This document shows, one piece after another, positions 52,714-62,289 of a DNA stretch of 64,000 bases (positions are counted from its first letter, which is position 1; the number at the start of each line of letters is the position of its first letter). This DNA is from Pararhizobium sp. Lineage in GTDB: Bacteria; Pseudomonadota; Alphaproteobacteria; Rhizobiales; Rhizobiaceae. The stretch covers positions 5,753,342-5,817,341 of the forward strand of contig CP051237.1 of NCBI GenBank assembly GCA_017794825.1. The letters are read 5' to 3'. A model generated the notes under the pieces. It did no database searches. It worked only from the letters and a program-made list of their open reading frames with translations, and had not been told where the DNA came from. The translations under genes were made by a program, and so were the position numbers.

Positions 52714-55065
52714 TCAGAACCTCGCCGATGTTCCAAAACGGAAGACCTGGGTCTTGTCGTAATCTTCCTTGAGGATCGGGAAACCGAAGTCAAAGCGCAA
52801 CGGACCGAACGGAGACGCCCATATCAGGCTGGCTCCAATTGACGCGCGCCAAGCCATGTCGATGCCTTCAACATCGCCCGGTGACGTCGCCCAGCTCAAA
52901 TCAAGATCAGATCCGTACAGGGTCGCGGCATCGGCGAACAGCGCTCCTCTGATTCCGAAGTCGCGAGGCAACAACGGAAGCGGGAAACCAACTTCAGCAG
53001 TTGCGTTGAAGTACGTCGTGCCGCCCAGTGCGTCGCCGTTGTAGTCACGCGGACCAATACCCTGAGTTTCGAAACCACGAATGGTCTCGCCGCCAATATA
53101 GAACTGGTCGAACACACGAAGGTTGTCGCCTGTAGGCGCAATATATCCACCGCCAACAGCCAGCTGACCTATGATATCCTGCGAATCCGACAGGGTGTGG
53201 AAGTAGGACGCTTTACCGGTGATCGACACGTAGTCTGCGTCGCCGCCAAGGCCGGCGTAGGTCGTCTCTACAGTGGCGACAATACCTTCGCGCGGCAGCG
53301 CCCGGTCATCGATCGTGTTATAGATAAGAGCCCAGGAAATCGCAGAAGTCGTCCACGGACTTTGACTCAGCGCCTGCTGTATGGGCGGGCTTGGCGGGAA
53401 GATGAATGCGCCATCCTGATCGTACTCTTCAACGCTGTACGTGTAGGCGAGCTTGGTCGACAGGTCGTTGGTGATCGGCGCAGTTATGCGCAGCGTGCCG
53501 TAGGTAGTAGACGTGCTATAGCCATCCTGCGAATTGTCCGTATTGCGACCAATGTCGAAACCGGCCGCCAGACGATAACCGAGGAAATAAGGCTCGGTGA
53601 AGGAAAGCGTATAGTTCCGCGTGTCGAGACTGCCGCCAACGGCGATCTTCAGATACTGACCACGGCCGAGGAAGTTGCGCTCGGAAAGAGCGATTTCCGC
53701 CGTCGCTCCACCGCTGCCGGTCGAGTAGCCGGCGCCGATCGAGAATTCCCCGGTGGACTGATCTTTCACGTCCACGAAAAGGATGACCCTGTCGGGCTCA
53801 GTGCCGGGAGACGTCGTAACATTGACGGCTTCGAAATATCCAAGCGCCTCCAGGCGCTTCTTTGCTTCCTGTACGAGAACCCGGTTGTAGGCGTCGCCTT
53901 CAGCAAGATCAAATTCACGACGGATGACATAGTCAGACGTCCGGGTGTTGCCACGGATCTCGATGCGCTCGATATAGGCGCGCTGTCCCTGATCGATAAG
54001 ATAGGTAACATCGATCGTGCGATTGCCGAAATTGCGATTGCCGCGCGGAGTGATCTCGGCGAATGGATACCCCTCGCCCGCAGCGGCTTCAGACATCGCG
54101 ACGATCGAATCCTCGACCTTCTCGGCGCTGTAGACAGCTCCGGTTCGAGATTCGATCAAACGGCGCATTCTCTCGACATCGATGCCCGGAACCGTGCTGT
54201 CGACCTGAATGTCGCCGAATTCGTATCTCTCGCCTTCGTCCAGCGTGAAGGTGATGATCCAGTTGCCGGTCGCGGGATCCACGTCCGCAGTCGACGAAAT
54301 AATACGGAAGTCGGCATAGCCTCGATTATAGTAGAAGCGACGCAGCAGCTCCTCATCGGCGCGAAGTTTGTCCGCGTCGTACAAATCCTTCCGCGTCAGG
54401 AAAGACAGGAAATTCGACTGCTTCGTAGTGATGACTTCCTTTAGTCGCCCGTTAGGGTACGCCTGATTGCCGACAAAGTTGATGGACTCGATCTTCGTCC
54501 TTCCGCCCTCGTTGATATTGAAGGCGACGTTCACCCGTCCATTCGGAAGGGAAACAACTTGCGTTGACACCTCTGCTTCACCGCGACCAATACGATCGTA
54601 GGCGTCCTTGATCGCCTGCACGTCATACTCGATGATTGTTTCATTGTAGGGCCCGAGCGATTTGGCCTGCACAACCGGTTCCAGCTCGCGATCCTTGAGC
54701 TTCTTGTTGCCGTTGAAGACGACCTGATTGATAATCAGGTTTTCGTCCACGGTCACGATCAGAGTGCTGCCTCGGTGAGTTATCTGCACATCACTGAACA
54801 AACCCGTCGCAAAGAGACGCTTTATGGAAGCATCAATATCGGAATTGTTGAAACTCTTGCCAGGCTCGATCGTAATGTTTCCGCGAACCGTATTGGCGTC
54901 TACGCGCGCATTACCCCGAACTTCGATGACACTTACAACAGCTGCATTTGCCGTTACAGTCGACGCGACAATGGCAGCCCCCACGCTACCGACCGTCATA
55001 AGCGTTGCAAGTGCGAGCGCACGAACAGCGCCTAGTACTCTAGAACCGGCCTTCATTGGCATCAT
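52714..55065 (-). CDS. bamA: Outer membrane protein assembly factor BamA
   Basis: A 783-residue Omp85 protein. It has a signal peptide (hydrophobic ALALATLMTVGSVGAAIVAS, cleavage after ANA), five POTRA domains (about 45-420) and a 16-strand beta barrel to the end, closing with Phe (FRFGTSARF). The barrel has the family VRGFQ-type segment as IRGFETQGIGPRD. The start ATG 55065 was chosen because the signal peptide follows; the longer frame is not conserved. Confidence 0.96.
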   Translation of the reverse strand: MMPMKAGSRVLGAVRALALATLMTVGSVGAAIVASTVTANAAVVSVIEVRGNARVDANTVRGNITIEPGKSFNNSDIDASIKRLFATGLFSDVQITHRGSTLIVTVDENLIINQVVFNGNKKLKDRELEPVVQAKSLGPYNETIIEYDVQAIKDAYDRIGRGEAEVSTQVVSLPNGRVNVAFNINEGGRTKIESINFVGNQAYPNGRLKEVITTKQSNFLSFLTRKDLYDADKLRADEELLRRFYYNRGYADFRIISSTADVDPATGNWIITFTLDEGERYEFGDIQVDSTVPGIDVERMRRLIESRTGAVYSAEKVEDSIVAMSEAAAGEGYPFAEITPRGNRNFGNRTIDVTYLIDQGQRAYIERIEIRGNTRTSDYVIRREFDLAEGDAYNRVLVQEAKKRLEALGYFEAVNVTTSPGTEPDRVILFVDVKDQSTGEFSIGAGYSTGSGGATAEIALSERNFLGRGQYLKIAVGGSLDTRNYTLSFTEPYFLGYRLAAGFDIGRNTDNSQDGYSTSTTYGTLRITAPITNDLSTKLAYTYSVEEYDQDGAFIFPPSPPIQQALSQSPWTTSAISWALIYNTIDDRALPREGIVATVETTYAGLGGDADYVSITGKASYFHTLSDSQDIIGQLAVGGGYIAPTGDNLRVFDQFYIGGETIRGFETQGIGPRDYNGDALGGTTYFNATAEVGFPLPLLPRDFGIRGALFADAATLYGSDLDLSWATSPGDVEGIDMAWRASIGASLIWASPFGPLRFDFGFPILKEDYDKTQVFRFGTSARF

Positions 55066-55325
55066 TACCCTTAATCTCAGCGTCCCCACGAGCGGACAGA
55101 ACTCGATTCTGTCTCCCCGCCGTTTTACAATGTTTTCAGCTACAAGCAAGTCATTGAGTTAATTTCTGTTTACTTGCCCTCCATTCGTTGCCGATAAGCA
55201 ACTACCGCGGTGAGTTTATGGATAACAAACAGTTATCACAACTATTCATTGCCTGCTTTTATTCGCGATATCCACAGAACCGAATCCGGACCGTCATATT
55301 CCGTCACCCGACCTATTTCTGGCAG

Positions 55326-56447
55326 TTAGGTCACGTCATTCCAAGTCGCGTAGATCATCAACATTAGTAACAGGGAGAGACCAATCTTGAAAGCGAACTC
55401 CTGACCTCTTTCTCCCACCGGTTTTCCGCGCAGAAACTCGATCAGATAAAACAGAAGGTGACCACCATCGAGTATCGGGATGGGCAGCAGATTCAGAAAG
55501 CCGATCGAGACAGAAATGAAGGCTATGAAGGTGATTGTGGAGACGAGTCCGACGGAGACCATCTGACCGCTGATCTTGGCGATACCTATGGGACCGCTGA
55601 TCTGATCCGGCTTGGCTCTGCCGATGATGATGTTCTTGAAGTACTGAACGGTCTGGCTGATGATGAAATAGGATTGCCCTACGCCTTCAGCCAGGGCTTC
55701 AAGCGGCCCCATCTTCTCATATCGAAACGTATCCTCGTTTGCGGACGCAACGACGCCGATTTGTCCGACTTCGATCTTGTCGCCGAAGCCGTTGTCGACT
55801 TCCGCGCGTTTGGGAACAAGCATGAACTCCTGGTTTCGACCGTCGCGTTCGACGATCAACCGCAGTTCGACCCCTGGTCTCGTCGAAACGTAAATGCGCA
55901 GGTCGTCAAAGGAGCCGATGGTTTTCCCGTCGACTTCAAGAATCCGGTCGCCAGGCTGCAGACCGGCCTCGGCTGCAGCGCTTGCCGGCTGCACCGACGC
56001 CACGACAGGATCCAGCACCGGCTTGCCAAAATAGCCGTAAACTGCAGTAAAGATTAATATGGCAAGTATGAAATTTGCGATCGGACCGGCAGCCACCGTG
56101 GCCGCGCGACGACCGAGTGACGCGCCCTGAAAGGTTTGAGACTGTTCTGACAGGCTCATTTCGGAAATCTTGTCTTCGTCGGGAAAGCTTGCGGCGTTCT
56201 CGTCGCCGAAAAACTTCACATATCCTCCAAGCGGAATTGCCGATAGTTTCCAGCGCGTGCCGTTCCTGTCTGTGAAACCGGCAAGCTCCTTGCCAAATCC
56301 GATTGAAAAGGTGACGATCCGAATGCCGCACCATCTGCCCACGAGATAGTGGCCCATCTCGTGCACGAAAACCACAATGGTCAGGACGATAATGAAAGGC
56401 AGGATTGTGCCGACAACGATGCTGTAGATGTTTCCTAGTAAATCCAT
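55326..56447 (-). CDS. rseP: Site-2 intramembrane metalloprotease (RseP/MmpA)
   Basis: A 373-residue inner-membrane protease. The zinc motif HEMGH is in the first helix, the second zinc part in NLLPIPILDGGH, and one PDZ domain sits between (about 125-210, GLQPGDRILEVDG). It cleaves membrane-anchored regulators such as anti-sigma factors. The 176-base gap to bamA holds nothing firm. Confidence 0.95.
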   Translation of the reverse strand: MDLLGNIYSIVVGTILPFIIVLTIVVFVHEMGHYLVGRWCGIRIVTFSIGFGKELAGFTDRNGTRWKLSAIPLGGYVKFFGDENAASFPDEDKISEMSLSEQSQTFQGASLGRRAATVAAGPIANFILAILIFTAVYGYFGKPVLDPVVASVQPASAAAEAGLQPGDRILEVDGKTIGSFDDLRIYVSTRPGVELRLIVERDGRNQEFMLVPKRAEVDNGFGDKIEVGQIGVVASANEDTFRYEKMGPLEALAEGVGQSYFIISQTVQYFKNIIIGRAKPDQISGPIGIAKISGQMVSVGLVSTITFIAFISVSIGFLNLLPIPILDGGHLLFYLIEFLRGKPVGERGQEFAFKIGLSLLLMLMIYATWNDVT

Positions 56448-56502
56448 AAGTGTTCCCTGCAGCTAGCTCGCCGCCCAGAATTGTCTGTTATCCCGTTCGA
56501 CA

Positions 56503-57309
56503 TCACCCGATCCGCGCCAGATCAAGACCCGGCCACGCCATACTCAGCAGATAGGCCGCAATCACGGCAAATACCAGACTGTCGACCCGATCCATTACAC
56601 CGCCATGTCCGGGAATAAGAGCGCTCGAATCCTTGACGCCAAAATGACGCTTCAAGCCGGATTCAAACAAATCGCCTATCTGCCCCACGATCGACAAGGC
56701 GCCGCAAAGAAATGCGAGCAGAACAAATTCCGGCGTTCCCAGCAACCAGCCTGCGACAATACCGCAGACGACGCCGCCGGCGAGTCCGCTCAGAAAGCCG
56801 GACCATGTCTTTTTGGGCGAGATTTTCGGTGCAAGTTTCGGCCCTCCGATACTTCTCCCGCCGAAATAAGCCAGAATATCTGTCGCCCAGATGACGGCGA
56901 ATACGATGATGATCACCATCCACCCTCCAGGTTCGCTTCCCCGCAATGCGGTAAACGCGACCCCGAAGAAACCGGCGTACAAGACACCGAGCGGCGCATA
57001 GAGGTCATGCCCTTCAATCCTGCGCTGCACTGTCAGGACGATCGCCCCTGCCATGCAGCATAAAATTGCGATGAGCGGCAGGTTGGTCATGATGGAGACA
57101 GCAGTCGCAAGCATGGTCACGCCGCCGACAAGCCAATCAATTCCGCTCAGGTGTTTTTTTGCGACGATGAGAAACCATTCGTAAAACAACAGCAACATGA
57201 TCGCTACCGCAAGAACACGAAATGAAACGCCGCCGATAAAGGTGAGCGCCAGTACAAGCACTCCCAGGACCAAAGCAGAAATCGTCCGGAGGAGAACCTC
57301 GTTCTGCAT
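56503..57309 (-). CDS. cdsA: Phosphatidate cytidylyltransferase
   Basis: A 268-residue membrane enzyme making CDP-diacylglycerol for phospholipid synthesis. Eight or more helices; the C-terminal signature SALIPGHGGVMDRVDSLVF is complete and KISPKKTWSGFLSG is visible. ATG 57309 overlaps the uppS stop (TGATG). Confidence 0.95.
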   Translation of the reverse strand: MQNEVLLRTISALVLGVLVLALTFIGGVSFRVLAVAIMLLLFYEWFLIVAKKHLSGIDWLVGGVTMLATAVSIMTNLPLIAILCCMAGAIVLTVQRRIEGHDLYAPLGVLYAGFFGVAFTALRGSEPGGWMVIIIVFAVIWATDILAYFGGRSIGGPKLAPKISPKKTWSGFLSGLAGGVVCGIVAGWLLGTPEFVLLAFLCGALSIVGQIGDLFESGLKRHFGVKDSSALIPGHGGVMDRVDSLVFAVIAAYLLSMAWPGLDLARIG

Positions 57310-58034
57310 CAAGTAGCCGCCGCAGCGGCCCGATCCGTGGTCGCGCCGAAACGGCGATCCCGGCATGCATATTCTTTCAGCGCCTTCCGGAATTCCTCTT
57401 CATCGAAATCCGGCCAGAGGCACGGTAGAAAGATGAACTCCGAATATGCCGACTGCCAGAGCAGGAAATTCGAGATTCTCATCTCGCCGCTCGTGCGAAT
57501 GATAAGGTCCGGATCGGGAATTGCGGAAGTATCCAGGCAATCGGAAATCGTCTGCTCGGTAATTCTTGTCGGGTCGAGAAGACCCTGGGCGACTTTCAGG
57601 GCGATAGCCCTGGTCGCGCGCGTGACATCGTCGCGACCGCCATAATTGAATGCGATAACGAGATTGAGAGCCGTATTTTCACGGGTCAGATCCTCGGCTT
57701 CGGTCAGCAAGGCCAAAATATCAGCCGAAAGACCACGCCGATCACCGATGACGTGGACACGCACATTCTCGTTGTGCAATTCGGCCAGATCCCTCCGGAC
57801 AAAGAACTTCAGCAATCCCATCAGATCGCTGACTTCCTGTTGAGGCCTGTTCCAGTTTTCCGAGGAGAATGCAAAGAGCGTCAGATATTTGACGCCATTT
57901 TCTCCAGCAGCTTTAACAGCGCTGCGGACAGCTTCGACGCCTTTGCGGTGACCGACGGCGCGCGGCTGACCGCGCCGTTCGGCCCAGCGTCCGTTTCCGT
58001 CCATGATGATTGCCACATGTTGAGGCTTGTTCAA
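57309..58034 (-). CDS. uppS: Isoprenyl (undecaprenyl) diphosphate synthase
   Basis: A 241-residue cis-prenyltransferase making the lipid carrier for peptidoglycan. HVAIIMDGNGRWAERRG is at the N-terminus, LTLFAFSSENWNRP follows, and RTSGEMRISNFLLWQSAYSE is near the end. The start is TTG with GGAG seven bases upstream; the next ATG would cut into the conserved motif. Confidence 0.95.
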   Translation of the reverse strand: MNKPQHVAIIMDGNGRWAERRGQPRAVGHRKGVEAVRSAVKAAGENGVKYLTLFAFSSENWNRPQQEVSDLMGLLKFFVRRDLAELHNENVRVHVIGDRRGLSADILALLTEAEDLTRENTALNLVIAFNYGGRDDVTRATRAIALKVAQGLLDPTRITEQTISDCLDTSAIPDPDLIIRTSGEMRISNFLLWQSAYSEFIFLPCLWPDFDEEEFRKALKEYACRDRRFGATTDRAAAAAT

Positions 58035-58079
58035 TATGTCGCTCCAAAAACGCCTTGTCGAGCCGCTAAACTCGCAATG

Positions 58080-58640
58080 TCAAACCTGCATGATCTCCGT
58101 TTCCTTGTCGGTCAGCAGGCTGTCGATCTGGGATATCGTTTCGTCGGTCAATTTCTGCACGGTTTCAGCCTGGTCGTGGCTTTCATCCTTGCTGATATCG
58201 CCATCCTTTTCGGCTTTTTTCAGGTCGTCCATACCGTCTCGCCTCACATGGCGGACCGCCACGCGCGCATTCTCCGCGTAATTATGCGCGACCTTCACGA
58301 GCTCCTTGCGACGTTCTTCGTTGAGTTCCGGCAAGGGAATCCGCAAATTGACGCCATCGGTAATCGGATTCAAACCGAGATTGGACTCCCTGATAGCCTT
58401 TTCCACGGCGCCCACCATCGACTTGTCCCAGATCGAAACCGAAATCATCCGTGGTTCCGGAACGGAAATATTGGCCAGCTGGTTCAGCGGCATTCTCGAT
58501 CCGTACGCCTCCACGGTAACCGGATCGAGGACGTTCGCCGATGCGCGTCCCGTGCGAAGCGCTGCAATATCACTCTTGAATGCGGAAATCGCGCCTTCCA
58601 TCCGCCGCTTCAAATCAACAAAATCAGCACCGTCGCTCAT
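58080..58640 (-). CDS. frr: Ribosome recycling factor
   Basis: A 186-residue factor that with EF-G splits post-termination ribosomes. Segments LRTGRASANVLDPVTVEAYG and RIPLPELNEERRKELVK fit the family. The length is normal. Confidence 0.97.
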   Translation of the reverse strand: MSDGADFVDLKRRMEGAISAFKSDIAALRTGRASANVLDPVTVEAYGSRMPLNQLANISVPEPRMISVSIWDKSMVGAVEKAIRESNLGLNPITDGVNLRIPLPELNEERRKELVKVAHNYAENARVAVRHVRRDGMDDLKKAEKDGDISKDESHDQAETVQKLTDETISQIDSLLTDKETEIMQV

Positions 58641-58788
58641 GCGGGTTTGCTCCCTGCTCTATTGGTCTTTTGATCGCTACGCAGAATTACTGGATCTCAT
58701 TGAAGTAATTCATGCCATACTGTTCAACGCAACTGTTTCAATAGAAGAACACAACATCGCCCCCGCCAGTTGGTTACACGTAGCATCT

Positions 58789-59511
58789 TTATGCATCCTT
58801 TACGATAGTCGCCCTTCCGCCTCCCCCAAGAATTGCGGCAAGTTGTCCCTTCTCGTGAATCGAGAATACGATTATCGGAATTGAGTTCTCTCTGGCAAGC
58901 GCCACGGCGGCCACGTCCATCACTGCCAGACCCTTGTCCAGTATTTCATCATGCGTCAGTTCATCATAACGCTCGGCGTCAGGAAATTGTTTCGGATCCG
59001 CTGAATAGATTCCGTCGACCTGCGTCGCCTTGAAAATCGCCTGTGCGCCCAACTCTGCGGCGCGCAGAGCAGCGGCCGAGTCCGTCGTGAAAAACGGATT
59101 GCCAGTGCCGCCGGCGAAGATGACCACCCGTCCCTTTTCGAGATGGTGCAACGCCGCGCGTTGAGAAAAGCTTTGGCAGATTTCGGGCATGGCGATTGCG
59201 GAAAGCACTTCCGTATTTATCCCGAGTTTACGCAATGACGTCGCCAGGGCCAGCGCGTTGATGACCGTGGCGAGCATACCCATGTGATCTCCGGTCACAC
59301 GATCTCCGCCCTTCGACGCAACGGCTACTCCGCGAAAAATGTTGCCCCCGCCGACGACAACGCCGACCTGAACCCCCATAGCCCGCGCTTCGGCAATGTC
59401 GGAGGCGATGCGATCGGCTACTGTTACGTCTATCCCGAAACCCTGCTTTCCCATCAGCGCCTCCCCGGAGGCTTTCAGAAGGATTTTCTTGTAGATGGGA
59501 GCGTCGGGCAT
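58789..59511 (-). CDS. pyrH: UMP kinase
   Basis: A 240-residue amino acid kinase-fold hexameric enzyme phosphorylating UMP. It has ILLKASGEALMG at the start, VVVGGGNIFRG and ADPKQFPDAERYDELTHDE (in part). ATG 59511 and ATG 59523 are both possible; the shorter gives a family-like N-terminus. The gap to tsf contains a hairpin. Confidence 0.95.
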   Translation of the reverse strand: MPDAPIYKKILLKASGEALMGKQGFGIDVTVADRIASDIAEARAMGVQVGVVVGGGNIFRGVAVASKGGDRVTGDHMGMLATVINALALATSLRKLGINTEVLSAIAMPEICQSFSQRAALHHLEKGRVVIFAGGTGNPFFTTDSAAALRAAELGAQAIFKATQVDGIYSADPKQFPDAERYDELTHDEILDKGLAVMDVAAVALARENSIPIIVFSIHEKGQLAAILGGGGRATIVKDA

Positions 59512-59550
59512 CTGGAATTCCATGTGCAGTTTGCAGAGCCGGATACACGA

Positions 59551-59578
59551 AGGGCGCCGCGATGTCACGCGGCGCCCT
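59551..59578 (-). other. Perfect hairpin between tsf and pyrH
   Basis: AGGGCGCCGCG and CGCGGCGCCCT pair over 11 bases around a six-base loop, without a T-run in the direction of transcription. It may be a partial terminator after tsf. Confidence 0.5.
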
Positions 59579-59633
59579 TTCGAATTTCTCAAATTTGTTG
59601 TGGCCGGAAAGTCCCGGCGAAGATCGCTTCAGT

Positions 59634-60557
59634 TCAGCCCTGCGCTGCGGCGGCGACTTCGGCTGCGAAATCGCTTTCTTCCTTTTCCACGCCCTCGCCC
59701 AGCTGGAACCGCACAAATCCCGCCACCTCAACGGCCGCGCCGGCTTCGCCTTCTGCTGCTTTAAGCGCCTCGGCGACGGTAAGGTCAGGATTCATGACGA
59801 AGCTTTGCGAAACGAGTGCAACTTCCTCGTAGAACTTGCGCATGCGTCCCTCGACCATCTTTTCCACAATGTTTTCGGGCTTTCCGGATTCCCTAGCCTG
59901 CTCCATAAAGATCGCACGTTCGCGATCGGCGACATCGGCGTCAACGTCAGCCGATGTCACGGCGAGCGGATTGGCGGCAGCCACATGCATCGCGATCTGC
60001 TTGCCAAGGGATTCCAGCGCCGCAGCATCGCCGGTCGATTTCAACGCGACAATCACGCCCAACTTGCCAAGGCCGTCAGCGACGGAATTGTGGATGTAGC
60101 TGGCGACGATCCCCTGCTCCACGCTCAGCATCGCCGAACGGCGCAGATTGAGGTTTTCTCCGATCGTGGCGACCGCATCGGTAATGGTCGCTTCCACCGA
60201 CTTGCCGGTGGCCGGATAGACCGCCGACTTGACGGAAGCCAGCTCGCCGTCCGTGCCGAGCGCCACATTCGCGACGCCACTGACAAGTTTCTGGAATTCG
60301 TCATTGCGTGCAACAAAGTCAGTTTCCGAGTTGATCTCGATGAGAACCGCACGGGCGCCGTCTGCCGCCATCCCGATAAGGCCTTCCGCCGCAGTGCGTC
60401 CAGACTTCTTGTCCGCCTTGGCGATGCCCTTGGCGCGCAACCAGTCTACGGCCGCTTCCATGTCACCGCCGGTTTCAGTCAGCGCCTTTTTGCAATCCAT
60501 CATGCCTGCGCCTGTCTTTTCGCGCAGTTCCTTAACCTGAGAAGCTGTAATGCTCAT
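59634..60557 (-). CDS. tsf: Elongation factor Ts
   Basis: A 307-residue exchange factor for EF-Tu. The N-terminal domain has VKELREKTGAGMMDCKKAL, the core TDFVARNDEF, and the coiled region EKMVEGRMRKFYEE. The length and motifs are typical. It follows rpsB by 112 bases. Confidence 0.97.
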   Translation of the reverse strand: MSITASQVKELREKTGAGMMDCKKALTETGGDMEAAVDWLRAKGIAKADKKSGRTAAEGLIGMAADGARAVLIEINSETDFVARNDEFQKLVSGVANVALGTDGELASVKSAVYPATGKSVEATITDAVATIGENLNLRRSAMLSVEQGIVASYIHNSVADGLGKLGVIVALKSTGDAAALESLGKQIAMHVAAANPLAVTSADVDADVADRERAIFMEQARESGKPENIVEKMVEGRMRKFYEEVALVSQSFVMNPDLTVAEALKAAEGEAGAAVEVAGFVRFQLGEGVEKEESDFAAEVAAAAQG

Positions 60558-60637
60558 CGTAGCCTCTTGATATATTTGCGTTACACACCCGCTGTCGGGC
60601 GTGCACGGTATTGCTCTCTGTTCAGATTCGTGTGTCA

Positions 60638-60660
60638 GCCGGATGAAATATTCATCCGGC
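60638..60660 (-). other. Perfect hairpin in the rpsB-tsf gap
   Basis: GCCGGATGAA and TTCATCCGGC pair over ten bases around ATA. It has no T-run, so it may lower transcription into tsf or mark a processing site. Confidence 0.55.
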
Positions 60661-60669
60661 CTTCAAGAC

Positions 60670-61497
60670 CTAGCTTGCGGGCGTCTCTTCAGACGAAGCC
60701 GCTTCAGCTTCAGCGACTTCCGCAGGTGCCTCTTCCACCGCGGCTTCTTCGACTGCCGTTTCGACCGGGGCTTCCTCGGCGGCTCCGGCGTCGACGCCGG
60801 AAGCGCCCTGCTGGCGCGCAATGCCGTCGATGGCTGCGCGAGCGACGAGATCGCAGTAAAGCGAAATGGCCCTTGAGGCGTCATCGTTTCCGGGAACCGG
60901 GAATTCGACAGTGTCGGGATCGCAGTTGGAATCGACGATAGCGACCACGGGAATGCCGAGCCGCTTGGCTTCCTGGATGGCGATCGACTCCTTGTTGGTG
61001 TCGACGATGAACATCAGGTCCGGCGTTCCGCCCATGTCGCGAATGCCGCCAAGAGCACGTTCAAGCTTGTCTCTTTCACGCTCGAGGTTGAGACGCTCCT
61101 TCTTCGTGAAGCCTTGCGCTTCAGCGGCGAGGAGTTCGTCAAGCTTGCGCAGACGCTGGATCGAATGGGAAATCGTCTTCCAGTTGGTCATCATGCCGCC
61201 AAGCCAACGTGAGTTGACGTAGTACTGCGCGGAGCGCTTGGCTGCATCGGCGACAACTTCCGAGGCCTGTCGCTTCGTGCCGACGAACAGAACGCGGCCG
61301 CCGCCGGCGACGGTGTCGCTGACGATCTGAAGCGCCTGCTCAAGCATCGGAACAGTTTGGCTGAGGTCGATGATGTGGATGTTGTTGCGCTCACCGAAAA
61401 TGTACTGCTTCATCTTCGGGTTCCAGCGGTGAGTCTGGTGGCCAAAGTGCACGCCTGCTTCTAGAAGCTGGCGCATGCTGAAATCTGGCAATGCCAT
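60670..61497 (-). CDS. rpsB: Ribosomal protein S2
   Basis: A 275-residue protein of the small subunit. The family core is residues 1-230 (MRQLLEAGVHFGHQTHRWNP, in part), with NSRWLGGMMTNWKTI and DTNKESIAIQEAKRLGIPVVA (in part). The last about 40 residues form an acidic Glu/Ala tail. GGAAAGGAGAAAAGG precedes the ATG. Confidence 0.98.
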   Translation of the reverse strand: MALPDFSMRQLLEAGVHFGHQTHRWNPKMKQYIFGERNNIHIIDLSQTVPMLEQALQIVSDTVAGGGRVLFVGTKRQASEVVADAAKRSAQYYVNSRWLGGMMTNWKTISHSIQRLRKLDELLAAEAQGFTKKERLNLERERDKLERALGGIRDMGGTPDLMFIVDTNKESIAIQEAKRLGIPVVAIVDSNCDPDTVEFPVPGNDDASRAISLYCDLVARAAIDGIARQQGASGVDAGAAEEAPVETAVEEAAVEEAPAEVAEAEAASSEETPAS

Positions 61498-61618
61498 GCC
61501 TTTTCTCCTTTCCGGTTATACCTCCGTGGCGCTACAGCAGGTCAATTCAACCCGCCACCGGCGGAAACGCCCGGATTTCTCCCGGACAATCCCATGCTCC
61601 ACGTGTGGAATGGGCGGC

Positions 61619-61647
61619 TCATTACATCTTTAACCTGGGGATTGCAA
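61619..61647 (-). promoter_or_regulatory. Possible promoter of rpsB
   Basis: On the minus strand TTGCAA and TAATGA are separated by 17 bases, about 120 bases before the rpsB start. This is a moderate match to a housekeeping promoter. Confidence 0.35.
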
Positions 61648-61689
61648 CCCTGTCCGCCAGATCGCCTCCTGGCAATCGGCCACTTGGGT

Positions 61690-62127
61690 TCAGACGTTCG
61701 GAGTAAAACCCAGAATCAGTTTCGCAAGATCGGGTTCGTCCACGCGTTTGGCCGCACCGGAAATCGAGAACCAGCGCCTTACGCGCTGTTTGCATTCCGG
61801 ATAGGATTTCTGAAGTTTTGTAACTTCCAGCGGATAGATCTCGACTTCGCATTTGATCGCTGTGTTCTTGTCGAGCACCTTGTCGTAACTGTAGCATCCG
61901 ATGGATTTGCCGCTGGTTTTGCCAACGACGCCAGCCTCTTCCCAAGCTTCGCAGGCCGCTGAGCCTTCTCCATCCTGCCTCTTGACGGGCCATCCCTTCG
62001 GCATCACCCACCGACCGGTGTCACGGCTGGTGACCAGCAGAACCTTCACTCCGCTTTTTTTGACGCGGTAGCAGAGCGCCGCATATTGATGCGGCTTCGT
62101 GTCGCTTATCTTGAACTGTTTGGTCAC
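61690..62127 (-). CDS. Nudix hydrolase
   Basis: A 145-residue Nudix protein. The PKGWPVKRQDGEGSAA segment is followed by CEAWEEAGV, fitting REUxEExGU except that the Arg is Cys. It probably cleaves a nucleoside diphosphate derivative or diphosphoinositol-type substrate. The start is GTG. It lies upstream of rpsB on the same strand with 192 bases between. Confidence 0.88.
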   Translation of the reverse strand: MTKQFKISDTKPHQYAALCYRVKKSGVKVLLVTSRDTGRWVMPKGWPVKRQDGEGSAACEAWEEAGVVGKTSGKSIGCYSYDKVLDKNTAIKCEVEIYPLEVTKLQKSYPECKQRVRRWFSISGAAKRVDEPDLAKLILGFTPNV

Positions 62128-62289
62128 TGTTTCGAAGTTTCGGTGCTGGTTTACAATAAGACGAACTTGCCGCCAATCACACCAATGTTGTGACTAACCG
62201 GGTAAAACGCTTGGACTGAAAGTCGGTTCCGCAATGATTCCAAGGTAATTGTAACACGAAAACAGTAAGCTATAAGCTGCCGACTTGCG

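Noticed and set aside
55217..55276. Two DnaA-box-like sequences (TTATCCATA and ATATCCACA) upstream of bamA
   Set aside because: Each has one mismatch, there is no AT-rich unwinding region or dnaA/hemE context, and two near matches in 176 bases are expected by chance.
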